NCBI GenBank assembly: GCA_963643465.1 | Contig: CAVIJT010000006.1 | Span: forward strand, 1 to 64,000 | DNA length: 64,000 nucleotides | Origin: CAG-411 sp963643465 | GTDB taxonomy: Bacteria; Bacillota; Clostridia; Lachnospirales; Lachnospiraceae | Direction: 5' to 3' | Shown: piece by piece, positions 51,474-61,700 of the stretch | Numbering within the stretch: position 1 is the stretch's first letter | Layout of the letters: every line of letters starts with the position of its first letter | Position numbers and translations under genes: made by a program | The notes under the pieces: model-generated | Seen by the model: only the letters and a program-made list of their open reading frames with translations | Database searches by the model: none | Told to the model about the DNA's origin: nothing

Positions 51474-53600
51474 TTATAAATGTAATGTTCGCTGTGCAAT
51501 CTCCTTTGTTTTACCAACATTCCAGAAATTCTCACCAAGGTAACCACAAGTTCTTCTTGTAACGTTCATTCGATTCTGATCTTTATTTCCGCACTGTGGA
51601 CACTCCCACTGTAAATCATCATTAATGACAATCTCTCCATCAAATCCACATACATGACAATAATCTGATTTTGTATTAAATTCTGCATATTGAATATTGT
51701 CGTAAATAAATTTTACTACTTCCTCAAGTGCTTCCAAATTATTACGCATATTTGGTATTTCTACATAAGAAATAGCACCACCAGAAGAAATTACCTGGAA
51801 CTGACTCTCAAAAGTAAATTTACTAAATGCGTCAATCTTCTCGCGCACATCTACATGATAGGAATTGGTGTAATATCCTTTATCTGTCACATTCTGAATA
51901 TCTCCAAATTTTTCTTTATCAATTCTTGCAAAACGATAGCACAATGACTCTGCAGGTGTTCCATAAAGTGCAAATGCAATACCCGTAGCTTCTTTCCAAT
52001 CGTCTGTAGCACGACGAAGTCTTGACATCACACGTTTTGCAAACTCAATACCTCCAGGCTCTGTATGACTGTGGCTCGTCATAATCTTCGTTACCTCGTA
52101 TAAACCGATATATCCAAGCGATAAGGTAGAATATCCACCATGAAGCAATTTATTGATGTTCTCACCCTTCTTTAAACGGGCAATGGCACCATACTGCCAA
52201 TGAATTGGACTTACATCTGACAAGGTTCCCTCAAGCGCTCTATGACGGCATAACAACGCCTCAAAGCAAAGAGACAAACGTTCTTCTAACAATCTCCAGA
52301 ATTCTTCCTCATTGCCACCTGCCATAATACCAATCTGTGGAAGGTTAATACTTACTACTCCCTGATTGAAACGTCCTTCAAACTTATAATTTCCATTTTC
52401 ATCTTTCCATGGAGAAAGGAAACTTCGACAGCCCATTGGTCCAAACACGTTTCCTTCATAATTTTCGCGCATCTTCTTTGCAGAAATGTAGTCTGGATAC
52501 ATACGTTTTGCAGAACATTGCACAGCAAGTTTTGTAATGTAGTCATACTCTCCACCTTTTAAGCAATTATGCTCATCAAGCACATATACCAACTTAGGGA
52601 AAGCAGGTGTTACATATACACCCTTTTCATTCTTGATTCCTTCCAAACGCTGACGAAGAATCTCCTCAATAATCATAGCATTTTCCTTAATATAAGGATC
52701 TCCTTCTTCCAAATTCAAGAACAAAGTAACAAACGGAGACTGTCCATTGGTTGTCATCAATGTATTAATCTGATACTGAATCGTCTGCACACCAGATTTT
52801 AACTCATCCTGAAGACGATCTAACACAAACTGATCAATCAGTTCATCAGAAATCTTTCCTGCATATTTTTCTTTGTAATGCTTCTCATACTTATCATGAC
52901 TCTTTCTCAAATATTTACCAAGATGCTTGATATCAACCGTCTGTCCACCATACTGACTGCTGGCTACTGCTGAAATAATCTGTGTCATAACGGTACATGC
53001 AACCTGAAAACTCTTTGGTGATTCTATGAGTTTTCCATTCATAACCGTTCCATTATCCAACATATCTTCAATATTAATCAGACAACAGTTAAAAATAGAC
53101 TGCAAGAAATAATCTGAATCATGAAAATGCAAAATACCTTCCTCGTGCGCTTTTGCAATCTTTTCTGGAAGAAGCATTCTCTTTGTTAAATCTTTTGAAA
53201 CTTCACCAGCAATCAAATCTCTCTGTGTGGACGCAATAACTGCATTTTTATTGGAGTTTTCCTCCATAACATCCTTATTATTATTCCGAATCAAACTTAA
53301 AATTGAATTATCCGTTGTATTTGATTTTCGAACCAGTTCTCTTGAATAACGATACACAATGTATGTCTTTGCAAGTACAAACTTTCCGGCTGCCATCAAC
53401 TTTTGCTCAATGATATCCTGAATTTCCTCAACCTGCATAGTTTCCCTTTTCTTACCCTCAATATAGGCTACAATCCCCTCAATATCCCCATTAGAAATAC
53501 GCTCTGCTTCTTCTACTTCAATATTGGCTTTTCGAACGGCAACAATAATCTTATTTCTATCATAATCCACTAAATTGCCATCTCGTTTGATAACCTGCAT
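51474..53600 (-). CDS. nrdD: Anaerobic ribonucleoside-triphosphate reductase (class III)
   Basis: About 708 residues. N-terminal ATP-cone (about 1-95, MQVIKRDGNLVDYDRNKI), the large ten-stranded barrel, a C-terminal zinc site (CHVCG and CPQCG) and the glycyl-radical loop RRTCGYLG near the C-terminus. Produces dNTPs under anaerobic conditions using formate as reductant after activation by NrdG. Normal length. I chose the ATG at 53600, preceded by GAAAGGAAGAGGAG; the ATG at 53621 lacks a site. Its promoter carries two NrdR boxes. Confidence 0.96.
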   Translation of the reverse strand: MQVIKRDGNLVDYDRNKIIVAVRKANIEVEEAERISNGDIEGIVAYIEGKKRETMQVEEIQDIIEQKLMAAGKFVLAKTYIVYRYSRELVRKSNTTDNSILSLIRNNNKDVMEENSNKNAVIASTQRDLIAGEVSKDLTKRMLLPEKIAKAHEEGILHFHDSDYFLQSIFNCCLINIEDMLDNGTVMNGKLIESPKSFQVACTVMTQIISAVASSQYGGQTVDIKHLGKYLRKSHDKYEKHYKEKYAGKISDELIDQFVLDRLQDELKSGVQTIQYQINTLMTTNGQSPFVTLFLNLEEGDPYIKENAMIIEEILRQRLEGIKNEKGVYVTPAFPKLVYVLDEHNCLKGGEYDYITKLAVQCSAKRMYPDYISAKKMRENYEGNVFGPMGCRSFLSPWKDENGNYKFEGRFNQGVVSINLPQIGIMAGGNEEEFWRLLEERLSLCFEALLCRHRALEGTLSDVSPIHWQYGAIARLKKGENINKLLHGGYSTLSLGYIGLYEVTKIMTSHSHTEPGGIEFAKRVMSRLRRATDDWKEATGIAFALYGTPAESLCYRFARIDKEKFGDIQNVTDKGYYTNSYHVDVREKIDAFSKFTFESQFQVISSGGAISYVEIPNMRNNLEALEEVVKFIYDNIQYAEFNTKSDYCHVCGFDGEIVINDDLQWECPQCGNKDQNRMNVTRRTCGYLGENFWNVGKTKEIAQRTLHL

Positions 53601-53708
53601 AACTCCTCTTCCTTTCTCCATAACTCTATGTATCTATGATTTAGGACTCCCTTACAAGAGTTGTCAGTCCACACCCACAACTAGTCCCATAGTCCTATCA
53701 CCGAGCCT

Positions 53709-53782
53709 ATTATAACATACCCATTTTTTATTGTCTACTAAATATGGTGTTTCAATTTGCACAAAAACACTATATCTTGTAT
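53709..53782 (-). promoter_or_regulatory. nrdD promoter with paired NrdR boxes
   Basis: Minus strand -35 TAGACA (53732-53737) and -10 TATAAT (53709-53714), 17-nt spacing. Two NrdR-box-like sequences matching the ACACWATATATWGWGT consensus lie at 53735-53750 (12 of 16) and 53767-53782 (14 of 16), their starts 32 bp apart, about three helical turns. The first overlaps the -35. This is the standard architecture for NrdR repression of ribonucleotide reductase genes when dATP is plentiful. Confidence 0.85.
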
Positions 53783-53956
53783 TTTTCTATTTTTTCTTTG
53801 AAACGCACTTTTTATCACTATCTTCCACTTCGTCAAGACTTTTTTATCATTTTTCATTCTAGGAAATATTGCCTAGTGCTTTTTACATTCCCCGTATTTT
53901 TTCACAACCGTATTTGGGCTGCGCCAAAGAATTTTGTCACATTTTATGATTCCCCC

Positions 53957-54056
53957 CTATAATGGAACAATTAGATACGTTATGCTGGCATAGAAGTAAC
54001 TGATTGTTCCATTATAGAGGCACTCGAATATATGAAGAGGGGTTCTGAATAGTTAC
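53957..54056 (+). repeat. Inverted-repeat element A with conserved 26-nt core
   Basis: A perfect 14-bp inverted repeat, CTATAATGGAACAA (53957-53970) and its complement (54004-54017), encloses a 33-nt loop. Positions 53967-53992 are identical to 58668-58693 in element B, and CTGAATAGTTAC (54045-54056) is also shared. It sits directly upstream of the promoter of the plus-strand gene at 54131. Confidence 0.75.
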
Positions 54057-54057
54057 A

Positions 54058-54085
54058 TTGCATTTAATAGTCATATTTTTATAAT
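54058..54085 (+). promoter_or_regulatory. Promoter of the FMN-bind-like and GT-C genes
   Basis: -35 TTGCAT (54058-54063) and -10 TATAAT (54080-54085), 16-nt spacing, 45 nt before the TTG start. Element A ends 1 nt upstream of the -35. Confidence 0.6.
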
Positions 54086-54130
54086 CTCCACATATATTTA
54101 TAGAAAATAACACTTGAGGAGGCCGCTATC

Positions 54131-54553
54131 TTGTCTAACACAAAAATTATTGTATTACAAAGAAAAGAACTAATTTACACTGGTATATTTGCGTTTCTGA
54201 TTTTATTTTTTGTTCTTTTGATTTTTCTTATGTTCGGTGGCAAAGAAAGTACATCTGAGCAGACAGCTTCCCAGTATACTCCAGGGGTATACACCAGCGA
54301 ACTTGCGCTCAATGATACCCTTTTAAATATTGAAGTCGTGGTGGATGAAAATCATATCAATTCCGTCTCCTTCTCCAATATTGATGAGAGTGTAACTGCC
54401 ATGTATCCCCTGTTACAACCTGCATTGACTGACCTAGAAACCCAGCTTTGCAACAACGTTCCTATCAACGAGGTTGTAACCAATGATGAGAGCAAATACA
54501 CGCAAACCTTACTTTTGGATGCTATTAAAACCGCTTTAGAGAAAGCCCAATAA
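54131..54553 (+). CDS. Small anchored protein with a degenerate FMN-bind-like domain
   Basis: 140 residues: a membrane helix (about 14-37), then an extracytoplasmic domain. The YTPGVYTSELALNDTLLNIEV start and the final DESKYTQTLLLDAIKTAL resemble the FMN_bind fold, but the SGAT-type threonine for covalent flavin is missing, so it probably does not carry flavin. The start is a TTG at 54131 with a TGAGGAGG site 8 nt upstream; no upstream ATG fits. Function unknown. 90 nt before the GT-C gene, likely one transcript. Confidence 0.65.
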   Translation: MSNTKIIVLQRKELIYTGIFAFLILFFVLLIFLMFGGKESTSEQTASQYTPGVYTSELALNDTLLNIEVVVDENHINSVSFSNIDESVTAMYPLLQPALTDLETQLCNNVPINEVVTNDESKYTQTLLLDAIKTALEKAQ

Positions 54554-54643
54554 CCCCCTGTCTCCTCCAATGTCTTTGACACTTGTTTGTAGAAATGGTA
54601 CTATGTAACTATCTACATCATTAAAGAATTGGAGGACTTTTTT

Positions 54644-56164
54644 ATGTCAGTTACGAATTTTTCGCAACACGCAGACAATACATCCCCTTTCCAGCAACGA
54701 AAATGGAAACAAGCAATGGATGTAACTGCGCTATTGCTCATTATTTTGGCTGTCCATTTTGTAGTTGCTGCTTTTAGTGGCGCATGGCCATGGTCGTCAA
54801 ACTCTTACAATTCCTATTTACTACAGACACTATCTTGGCTGGAAGGTCGCTTGGATTTAGGACAAAACTATGAATGGTTGGAACTTGCTATTTTTGAGGG
54901 TAAATATTTTGTTAGTTTCCCACCATTCCCATCTTTTGTTTATCTGCCATTCGCCCTTATCTTCCGTGAAAATACTCCTGAGGGATGGATTGCATTTTTC
55001 GTTATGCTTTTAGGTGCTTTTTATGCCCTTCGCATTGCATGGCACTATCTTGGAACAGGTACAAAAGCAGTCTTTTGGAGTGCATTTTTATATGTAGGAA
55101 CTAATGTTTTATATGTAACTATGGATGCAGGCGTTTGGTTTATCGCCCAAAGTATGGCACTTACCCTTTCTCTAATGGCTATTTTCTATGCTGTAAAAGG
55201 AAAAGGTGGACTCAGTTTATTTTTCTGGGGTTGTTCTGTTGGTTGCCGTCCTTTACAGGCATTATATGCACCAATTCTCCTCTATATTTTGTATCGAGGA
55301 TTAAAAAAGGAACATCCAGACTACAATCTGTTTACTATGATTAAAAAACGTTTTTATTGGGCAATTCCAGTTTGTCTTGTTGCATTATCTTATATGATAC
55401 TGAATTATGCCCGTTTTGGAAGTATTGCAGAATTTGGGCATAACTATCTTCCTTGCTATACAAGAGACGAAACAAGACAGTTCAATATGGAATACATCAA
55501 AAATAACCTTCCATCTTTATTGCGTATGCCTACCAAAAACGAAAATGGAACACTGCATTTCTCCATATTCAATGGAAACTGCATTTTCCTCGTATCACCA
55601 ATTTTTGCATCCTATTTCATTTACTTGATACGAAAATTTGTACGCAGACAAAAAATTGACCGTTTTCTACTTATTGGCATCCCTGCCATAGCATGTATTC
55701 ATATTGTAGCTTTATGCGCCCACGATACTATGGGTGGTTTCCACTTCGGACACCGCTACATTAACGATACACTGGCTTATGTTTATCTGGCCGTTATGAT
55801 GTTTGCAGGCACTACAGAAATTTGGAAAAAGAAAACTACTGCAAATTTAGAACTTTTAGAACCAACCGAAACATCCATAGAAACGATGGAAGATACCGCA
55901 TCTTCTAACGATATAGAGCTTACAACTATTACAGAAAATATGGCTGATGCAGAACCTGCTAACAATGCAGAAAGCAACAGTGATGCTGAGATTACAGCCA
56001 ACACTGCTACTGAACAAACAACCAATCACTTAGAAATCACTGTGGATACAGAAGAAACGATCCAAGCAGATTACACCTATTGCCTGCACTACGGACTATG
56101 CGCCCTTGGTATGGCATTAAATGTGGTCGGAACCATTGCTACCAATATGGGGTGGATTTCTTAA
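54644..56164 (+). CDS. Polytopic membrane protein, GT-C glycosyltransferase-like
   Basis: About 506 residues with roughly 10-11 hydrophobic segments. The GRLDLGQNYEWLELAIFEGKYF loop after the first helix resembles the acidic extracytoplasmic catalytic loop of GT-C enzymes. A Glu/Thr/Asn-rich, disordered stretch (about 400-475) is inserted before the last helix, which is unusual. Sugar donor and acceptor unknown. I use the ATG at 54644, where GGAGG lies 8 nt upstream. Confidence 0.7.
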   Translation: MSVTNFSQHADNTSPFQQRKWKQAMDVTALLLIILAVHFVVAAFSGAWPWSSNSYNSYLLQTLSWLEGRLDLGQNYEWLELAIFEGKYFVSFPPFPSFVYLPFALIFRENTPEGWIAFFVMLLGAFYALRIAWHYLGTGTKAVFWSAFLYVGTNVLYVTMDAGVWFIAQSMALTLSLMAIFYAVKGKGGLSLFFWGCSVGCRPLQALYAPILLYILYRGLKKEHPDYNLFTMIKKRFYWAIPVCLVALSYMILNYARFGSIAEFGHNYLPCYTRDETRQFNMEYIKNNLPSLLRMPTKNENGTLHFSIFNGNCIFLVSPIFASYFIYLIRKFVRRQKIDRFLLIGIPAIACIHIVALCAHDTMGGFHFGHRYINDTLAYVYLAVMMFAGTTEIWKKKTTANLELLEPTETSIETMEDTASSNDIELTTITENMADAEPANNAESNSDAEITANTATEQTTNHLEITVDTEETIQADYTYCLHYGLCALGMALNVVGTIATNMGWIS

Positions 56165-56181
56165 TCTTATCCCCTTAAACC

Positions 56182-56231
56182 AAAAAGGCATCCTACAAGA
56201 AACTTTACTGTTTCCTATAAGATGCCTTTTT
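56182..56231. terminator. Bidirectional terminator
   Basis: AAAAAGGCATC (56182-56192) and GATGCCTTTTT (56221-56231) form an 11-bp outer stem with a partly paired inner part, between convergent genes. Confidence 0.85.
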
Positions 56232-56318
56232 GCTTTTCGCGTTTCCTATTGTTGAATGCTATCTTTTCTCTTACAACTATTCTTGTTCAAAGTGTCAATT
56301 CAGTTTTTCAATAACAAA

Positions 56319-58469
56319 CTAATACAGTTTGTAGAGTTGCACATCATTTTGGCTGAATACCAACTCTCCCATAGACTGAATGGTTGCCTCATCCACCGAA
56401 TAACTATTTCTCTCATCTGGTCCCACTAACACATAGGACACATTATACTGCTTAAACAATTCTGCGGAAGGTGTGGTATACATAGTACCCACTGCTGCCT
56501 CCTGCTCACTGTAATCTAGTCCATGGTAATATAGGAAGCTGGAAGAACCACACACAATATTTCTACCAGTAAGAGATGCCACTGCATTGTTATGTCTTGT
56601 TGTAGTAAGAATAATCGTGTTCGCCTCTGTGTTTTCCTCAATCCACTCACACAAAGCTACTTGATCACTGCTGTAAAGCTCATATTCCTTACCAGACACA
56701 TATTCTCTTCCCATAGTAAGCACACCGGAAGTCGTACATACTACCACCACTACGGCAGCAAGAACCACACTTCCCACTTTCTTGTAACTTCGAATATGCA
56801 CATACAAATCTCCAAGGAAATCTGCCACTAAATACATCATAAGTCCATATCCCACATAAAGCAGTTTATTGTTATCATATACGTTTGGCTGGAATACCAT
56901 AAATTCTGCTACTGCCCAGATTAACAATGCTGGTCCTGCCATAAAAAACTTCTTTCTCTTTGCGTAGATAAAAGCTGGAATTGCAATAATCGCTGTCAAT
57001 CCAATATTTTTTAAGTAGAACCAAATGTATTGGTCATACTCATTTGCCCAGTTAAAATATCCACGTAAGGATTCTCCACTTCCTACCTGCTTAAAGGTCC
57101 AGTTCACTAACTGAGGAAGTGCCAATACTAATACAATTCCTAAAAATACTCCCCAAGTCTTTGCAACTTCTACAAAATGTCCTTGGATGCTAACTTTGTA
57201 TAAATAGTATAAAATCGTAATAACCGCTGCTGCTATAATCACTCCTACCATAACAAAACCTGTGGTAGCAATGTTATTCTGGAAGGCTGAAAATACTTGC
57301 AGAAAACTCATAAGCACAAGCCCTGCTGGAATCAAGATTTTTGCCACACGGTTTTCCTGTTCCATATCGCCTCCTGCCATCTGGAACAAATACCCGGTCA
57401 CCCATACGACACATACAAAAGCAAGTGCAAGGAAAGAATGGGTATGAATCAAAGGAAGTGCTCCTCCAAATAGCGCTGCAAGAACAAAATAGCGCACACT
57501 CTTCTCTTCCATGGCACGATAAATCAATGCCAAAGTTCCGAACAATACTGCCCATCCAAATAAAGTAGCTCTCTGTGGCAACAACATATCTACAATAACA
57601 TTAGACCATCTCACATTGTTACCAACAAGGTTGGTAGGTGTTTCGTAAAATCCAGTGAAGATTCGTGTGAAATTTTCTTTGTTATTTGACAACATATCAA
57701 AGAAATACACAAATCCAAATCCACCATTAAAGAAGAACAATACCCATGCAAATACCGCTTTTGCTTTATTTTTAAGCACTGTTTTTCCAAGACAATAAAA
57801 ACCAAGAAATACTTGCAAAATAGCAACCATCATCGGTAACATATATGCCAGTCTGAGGGATGCTCCAAACACATACACACTTGAAGAAACACTGTCACAT
57901 AAAAATGGATATGCTAACTTTGTCCCAGGCAAAATGGAATAATCCGGTGGGAAGGTGTGTTGCTGTGCAATGCTGGTGATAAAACCAAGGTGCATATTCA
58001 TATCTCCGTATGTACATTGCCCGGTTCGAATCTCTCCATTGTCCCCCATTGGAATACTATGAGAGGAAAGCATCAATAAAAAGAATACAAAAGTACAAAT
58101 CATCATAATCCAGAAAAATGGTGCTTCTTTTACAGACGCGCCAAACATACGAATACTGGTTATCATACCGTCTCCCTTTTGTTCTCCTCCAAACACATTT
58201 TTCTTAATCGGTGTAACAAAAGAAAGAACACCCATAAGAACAAGAAACAATACCAGTGCTACCACATGGCTTGTCACAGTAAAATCCATAAATAGAGAAG
58301 TAATCGTTGGAAACCAGTGTAGTGCCACTGTACCTGTAATACTTCCAATCAAAAGCTGAAACTCTTTTTTCTCTTTCTTCACAAACAATCCTGCAAAGAA
58401 AATACCTACTATTTGATAAATCAAAAAGTAACTTATTCCCATAAGATTGCCGCCAAGTGAACCATACAT
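56319..58469 (-). CDS. Large polytopic membrane protein, GT-C-like
   Basis: About 716 residues with some 14 hydrophobic segments and a soluble C-terminal domain of about 130 residues (about 590-716). The loop DNGEIRTGQCTYGDMNMHLGFI (about residue 150) carries the acidic residues expected for a GT-C active site, and FPPDYSILPGTKLAYPF resembles arabinosyl/mannosyltransferase-like loops. Exact reaction unknown. Start at 58469 (MYGSLGG) is supported by a GGAGG site; the frame opens at 58523. Convergent with the preceding GT-C gene; possibly the same envelope glycan pathway (inference). Confidence 0.7.
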   Translation of the reverse strand: MYGSLGGNLMGISYFLIYQIVGIFFAGLFVKKEKKEFQLLIGSITGTVALHWFPTITSLFMDFTVTSHVVALVLFLVLMGVLSFVTPIKKNVFGGEQKGDGMITSIRMFGASVKEAPFFWIMMICTFVFFLLMLSSHSIPMGDNGEIRTGQCTYGDMNMHLGFITSIAQQHTFPPDYSILPGTKLAYPFLCDSVSSSVYVFGASLRLAYMLPMMVAILQVFLGFYCLGKTVLKNKAKAVFAWVLFFFNGGFGFVYFFDMLSNNKENFTRIFTGFYETPTNLVGNNVRWSNVIVDMLLPQRATLFGWAVLFGTLALIYRAMEEKSVRYFVLAALFGGALPLIHTHSFLALAFVCVVWVTGYLFQMAGGDMEQENRVAKILIPAGLVLMSFLQVFSAFQNNIATTGFVMVGVIIAAAVITILYYLYKVSIQGHFVEVAKTWGVFLGIVLVLALPQLVNWTFKQVGSGESLRGYFNWANEYDQYIWFYLKNIGLTAIIAIPAFIYAKRKKFFMAGPALLIWAVAEFMVFQPNVYDNNKLLYVGYGLMMYLVADFLGDLYVHIRSYKKVGSVVLAAVVVVVCTTSGVLTMGREYVSGKEYELYSSDQVALCEWIEENTEANTIILTTTRHNNAVASLTGRNIVCGSSSFLYYHGLDYSEQEAAVGTMYTTPSAELFKQYNVSYVLVGPDERNSYSVDEATIQSMGELVFSQNDVQLYKLY

Positions 58470-58636
58470 AATCTTTTTTCCTCCAATCTTTGTAAATACA
58501 GAATAATATAATATAGTATACACAAAAGAAAGCTACTTTTCCATAAAATCCGTAAAATTATGTAAGTATTTTATTTACCTTATTTACTTTTTGTGGTAAA
58601 ATGGTCAGAAAGAGTGCATTTTTTTATAAATTTTTG

Positions 58637-58735
58637 GTAACTATTCAGAATCCTCTATAATAACATAACAATTAGATACGTTATGCTGGCATATAAATAG
58701 CTGCTTGTTCCATTATAGAGGTACTGAATAGTTAC
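58637..58735 (+). repeat. Inverted-repeat element B with conserved 26-nt core
   Basis: GTAACTATTCAG (58637-58648) pairs perfectly with CTGAATAGTTAC (58724-58735), and CCTCTATAAT (58652-58661) with ATTATAGAGG (58712-58721). The core 58668-58693 is identical to 53967-53992 of element A. It ends 52 nt before the GGDEF gene, in a 318-nt divergent spacer that otherwise shows nothing. Same orientation as element A. Confidence 0.75.
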
Positions 58736-58787
58736 GATTTTGTACTATTTATATCATTATAGAAAACGAAAGCAAGGGGGCCGGATC

Positions 58788-61700
58788 ATGAAATATACTG
58801 TTTACATACAGCAAATGGTTGAAAACTTTATATTGAATCTTTCAAAGCAGGCCCTTTTTATCAAACATTATAATGTTGAAGAGCTAAATAAAGCGGACTT
58901 TTTACAGCTTATACCAGATGTAGTACAGGAAACTTGCCTGTATCATGAGTATCAAGCTGGAATTATGTACGAAGCATATGAACCGTTTTTAGACTGGATT
59001 CGTTTATGTTATCAGGATTTTTATCAGGATTCTATGACTCCGAAAGAATTTCTTCGTACCAGCGATGTATATTCTCTTCACATTGAACCGCTTGCCACTT
59101 ATATTAAAACTGGAGAATGTGTGCGTACAGAAGCTGTTATGTACACAGAACTTAGCTTTGAGAAAATTAATTTTTGTACGGACATTCTACATATTCTCAG
59201 AAGAGTTGCCAAAGAGCATTCTCTCATTCTGATTTTATGCGCTTTTCATCTGGCACCTTTATCTAGTGTACAGATGTTATTAGCCATTTTACAAAAACAG
59301 ATTGAAAATCTACATTTCATTGTAGTTTACAATGATACCTATTATCCAAAGCCATATATTAAAACGGCATGGAATCAGCTAAATTCCTATATTAAAGACA
59401 AAAACATGCTCTACGAATGGGGACAATTTACCAGTGATATTGTTATGAATTCTGTAGATGATTTTGTATTTGAGATAAAGGATGTAACCAAAAACATTAC
59501 TCGATTAACCAACATGTATCATACCTTTGCTTTGGAGGATATGGCATACTATATCAATGATATTTACACAAAACTGGAGCATAATCCATCCATCGTTTCT
59601 GAGGCGGATGCTTTTCGTATTCTGTCACTGTACACCAATTTATGTCTGTGTACAGAAGACACAGAAGGCTCCATTATGGCTTGTAAACAGATTTCGAGCT
59701 TACCAAGTTTTCATACCAATCCATTGGTAGCATATGAATATTATTATTTGTCCATCAAGACCCAGCTATCGTCCGGGCATATGGATATTATTCGCAATTC
59801 CTATCAGAATTGTCTTGCCATTGCCAATGACTTACAGGACGATTTCCTAGTATTTCGTGCCAACCTTTTATACTGCATGGCACAATTCGGCGGTTGGAAA
59901 GATTTATTCCTCTGTGATTTCCGTATTCCAGTTCCTATGGAACTGTTAAAACAATCAGAACATTACGGATTTTATAACCACTTGGCATATTTGTATACCA
60001 TGGGATTTGAAAACGATGAGGACAGCATTACAAAAATTGCTACCGGTAAAGAGAATTCTGTATATTTTGCAAAAGGTATTCAACTTGCAAAAGAACTTGG
60101 AAACACAGACTTTTTAATGTCTGCTTACATGAAAAATATTATTATTTACTCCGATGCCGGATATCACGAATATGTACACCAGATGCACAAAAAGCGAATT
60201 GAGACAGTGAAAAGTGATGACAAGATTTTACAAGCTCATATGTTTCTTGGTATCGGTTACAATTGTATTATTTTGGAAAATTACACGAAAGCAGATCACT
60301 ATTTCCGTGAGGCACTACACAACCTTGCAAATGAAGGAAAAGCAGATGACTGTATGGATGCCCTTTATAATATTTGTATGAATTATTTTGTAATTGAGGA
60401 TTATGAGACGGTAATTCCATGTATTGACACTCTACTTAAAATGTTGTCTGCGTTGGGCTATCAGAACGTAATGGTCTGTAACACTGCAAAGTTGTATGGA
60501 ATGCTTGCTATTAGTTATTTCCATTTGCAGGACTTTTACAATACCCATCACTTTTTAAGTATGATGACCATTTATATGAATCAATTTTTAAGTGATGAGG
60601 AACACATTGATCATAAATATTGGGAGGAAGAACTATTTCTCTATCACTATGTGCGCGCAATTCTTTATGAAAAAGAAGACAATCTGGATGCCTGTCAAAA
60701 AGAACTGGACAAGTCCTACCATTATCTATGGCTTTTACCGGGTACTGTTTTTTACACCTATGTACTGTACACCGTAACACAAGCCAGTGTATACGAGAAA
60801 ACAGGTCAATTAGACAAGCGTACAACTCTATTTGACGAAGCCATTACATATTATAAAAAGCAGGGATTTATGATTTGCGCATCCAAGCTGCTTGCCATTT
60901 CAAAGGGTGCAAAACCACAAAAAATCATTGTGCCATATGATGAACAAGATTTGTGGTTTGATAAATTGTTGACTCTTGCTAACTATACAGGCACACAAAA
61001 CAAATTGAAATATCGCGAAAAAGATATTGCATTCCTTACCATCTGGCAAGAAAATTTGAATCGTTCCGAAAGCAATATTAACACTCTTATTGAAAATGCT
61101 ATTACAATTATGCAAAACAGTTACAGTCTCAGCGATGTTATGATTTTAAAGCAACAAGGAACTTCTTATACTGTTTTGTACAATAACAGCGAGGTTGCCT
61201 TAACGGACGAAAATATGAAACACTTTTTTGCATTTTTCCATAAATACAAGCGTGGTTTCCTTACCAATCGAACAGACAAAAACTTTGCGCAATTTATGCC
61301 AATTATAGAACCTTTTGGCAAAAATCGTGTGGTGACTATGCTTGGTATACCATTGTCAGATGGCTCTGCCGATTATGTAATGCTCTCTCATGTAAATGCT
61401 CATAGAAACTTTACAGGTAACCGAGTTTTGCTTACAAATGAAAATTTTGTTACTTTAAAATTCGCATATAGCCAGTTGATTGATGCCATTCGTCAGATTA
61501 CAGCCAACAATCTGATTCGAAAAATGAATGAGGAACTTGAAAAAGTGTCTATTACAGACTATTTGACTGGATTATACAATCGTCATGGTCTAAGTTCTAT
61601 CATTGATACAAAACTTCGTACACAAGATAACAGCAGTGTATTGATTTTATATATTGATTTAGATAATTTTAAATACTATAATGACACCTTTGGTCACGAA

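Noticed and set aside
58524..58787. Possible c-di-GMP riboswitch before the GGDEF gene
   Set aside because: No GEMM-type conserved sequence; the spacer is explained by inverted-repeat element B.
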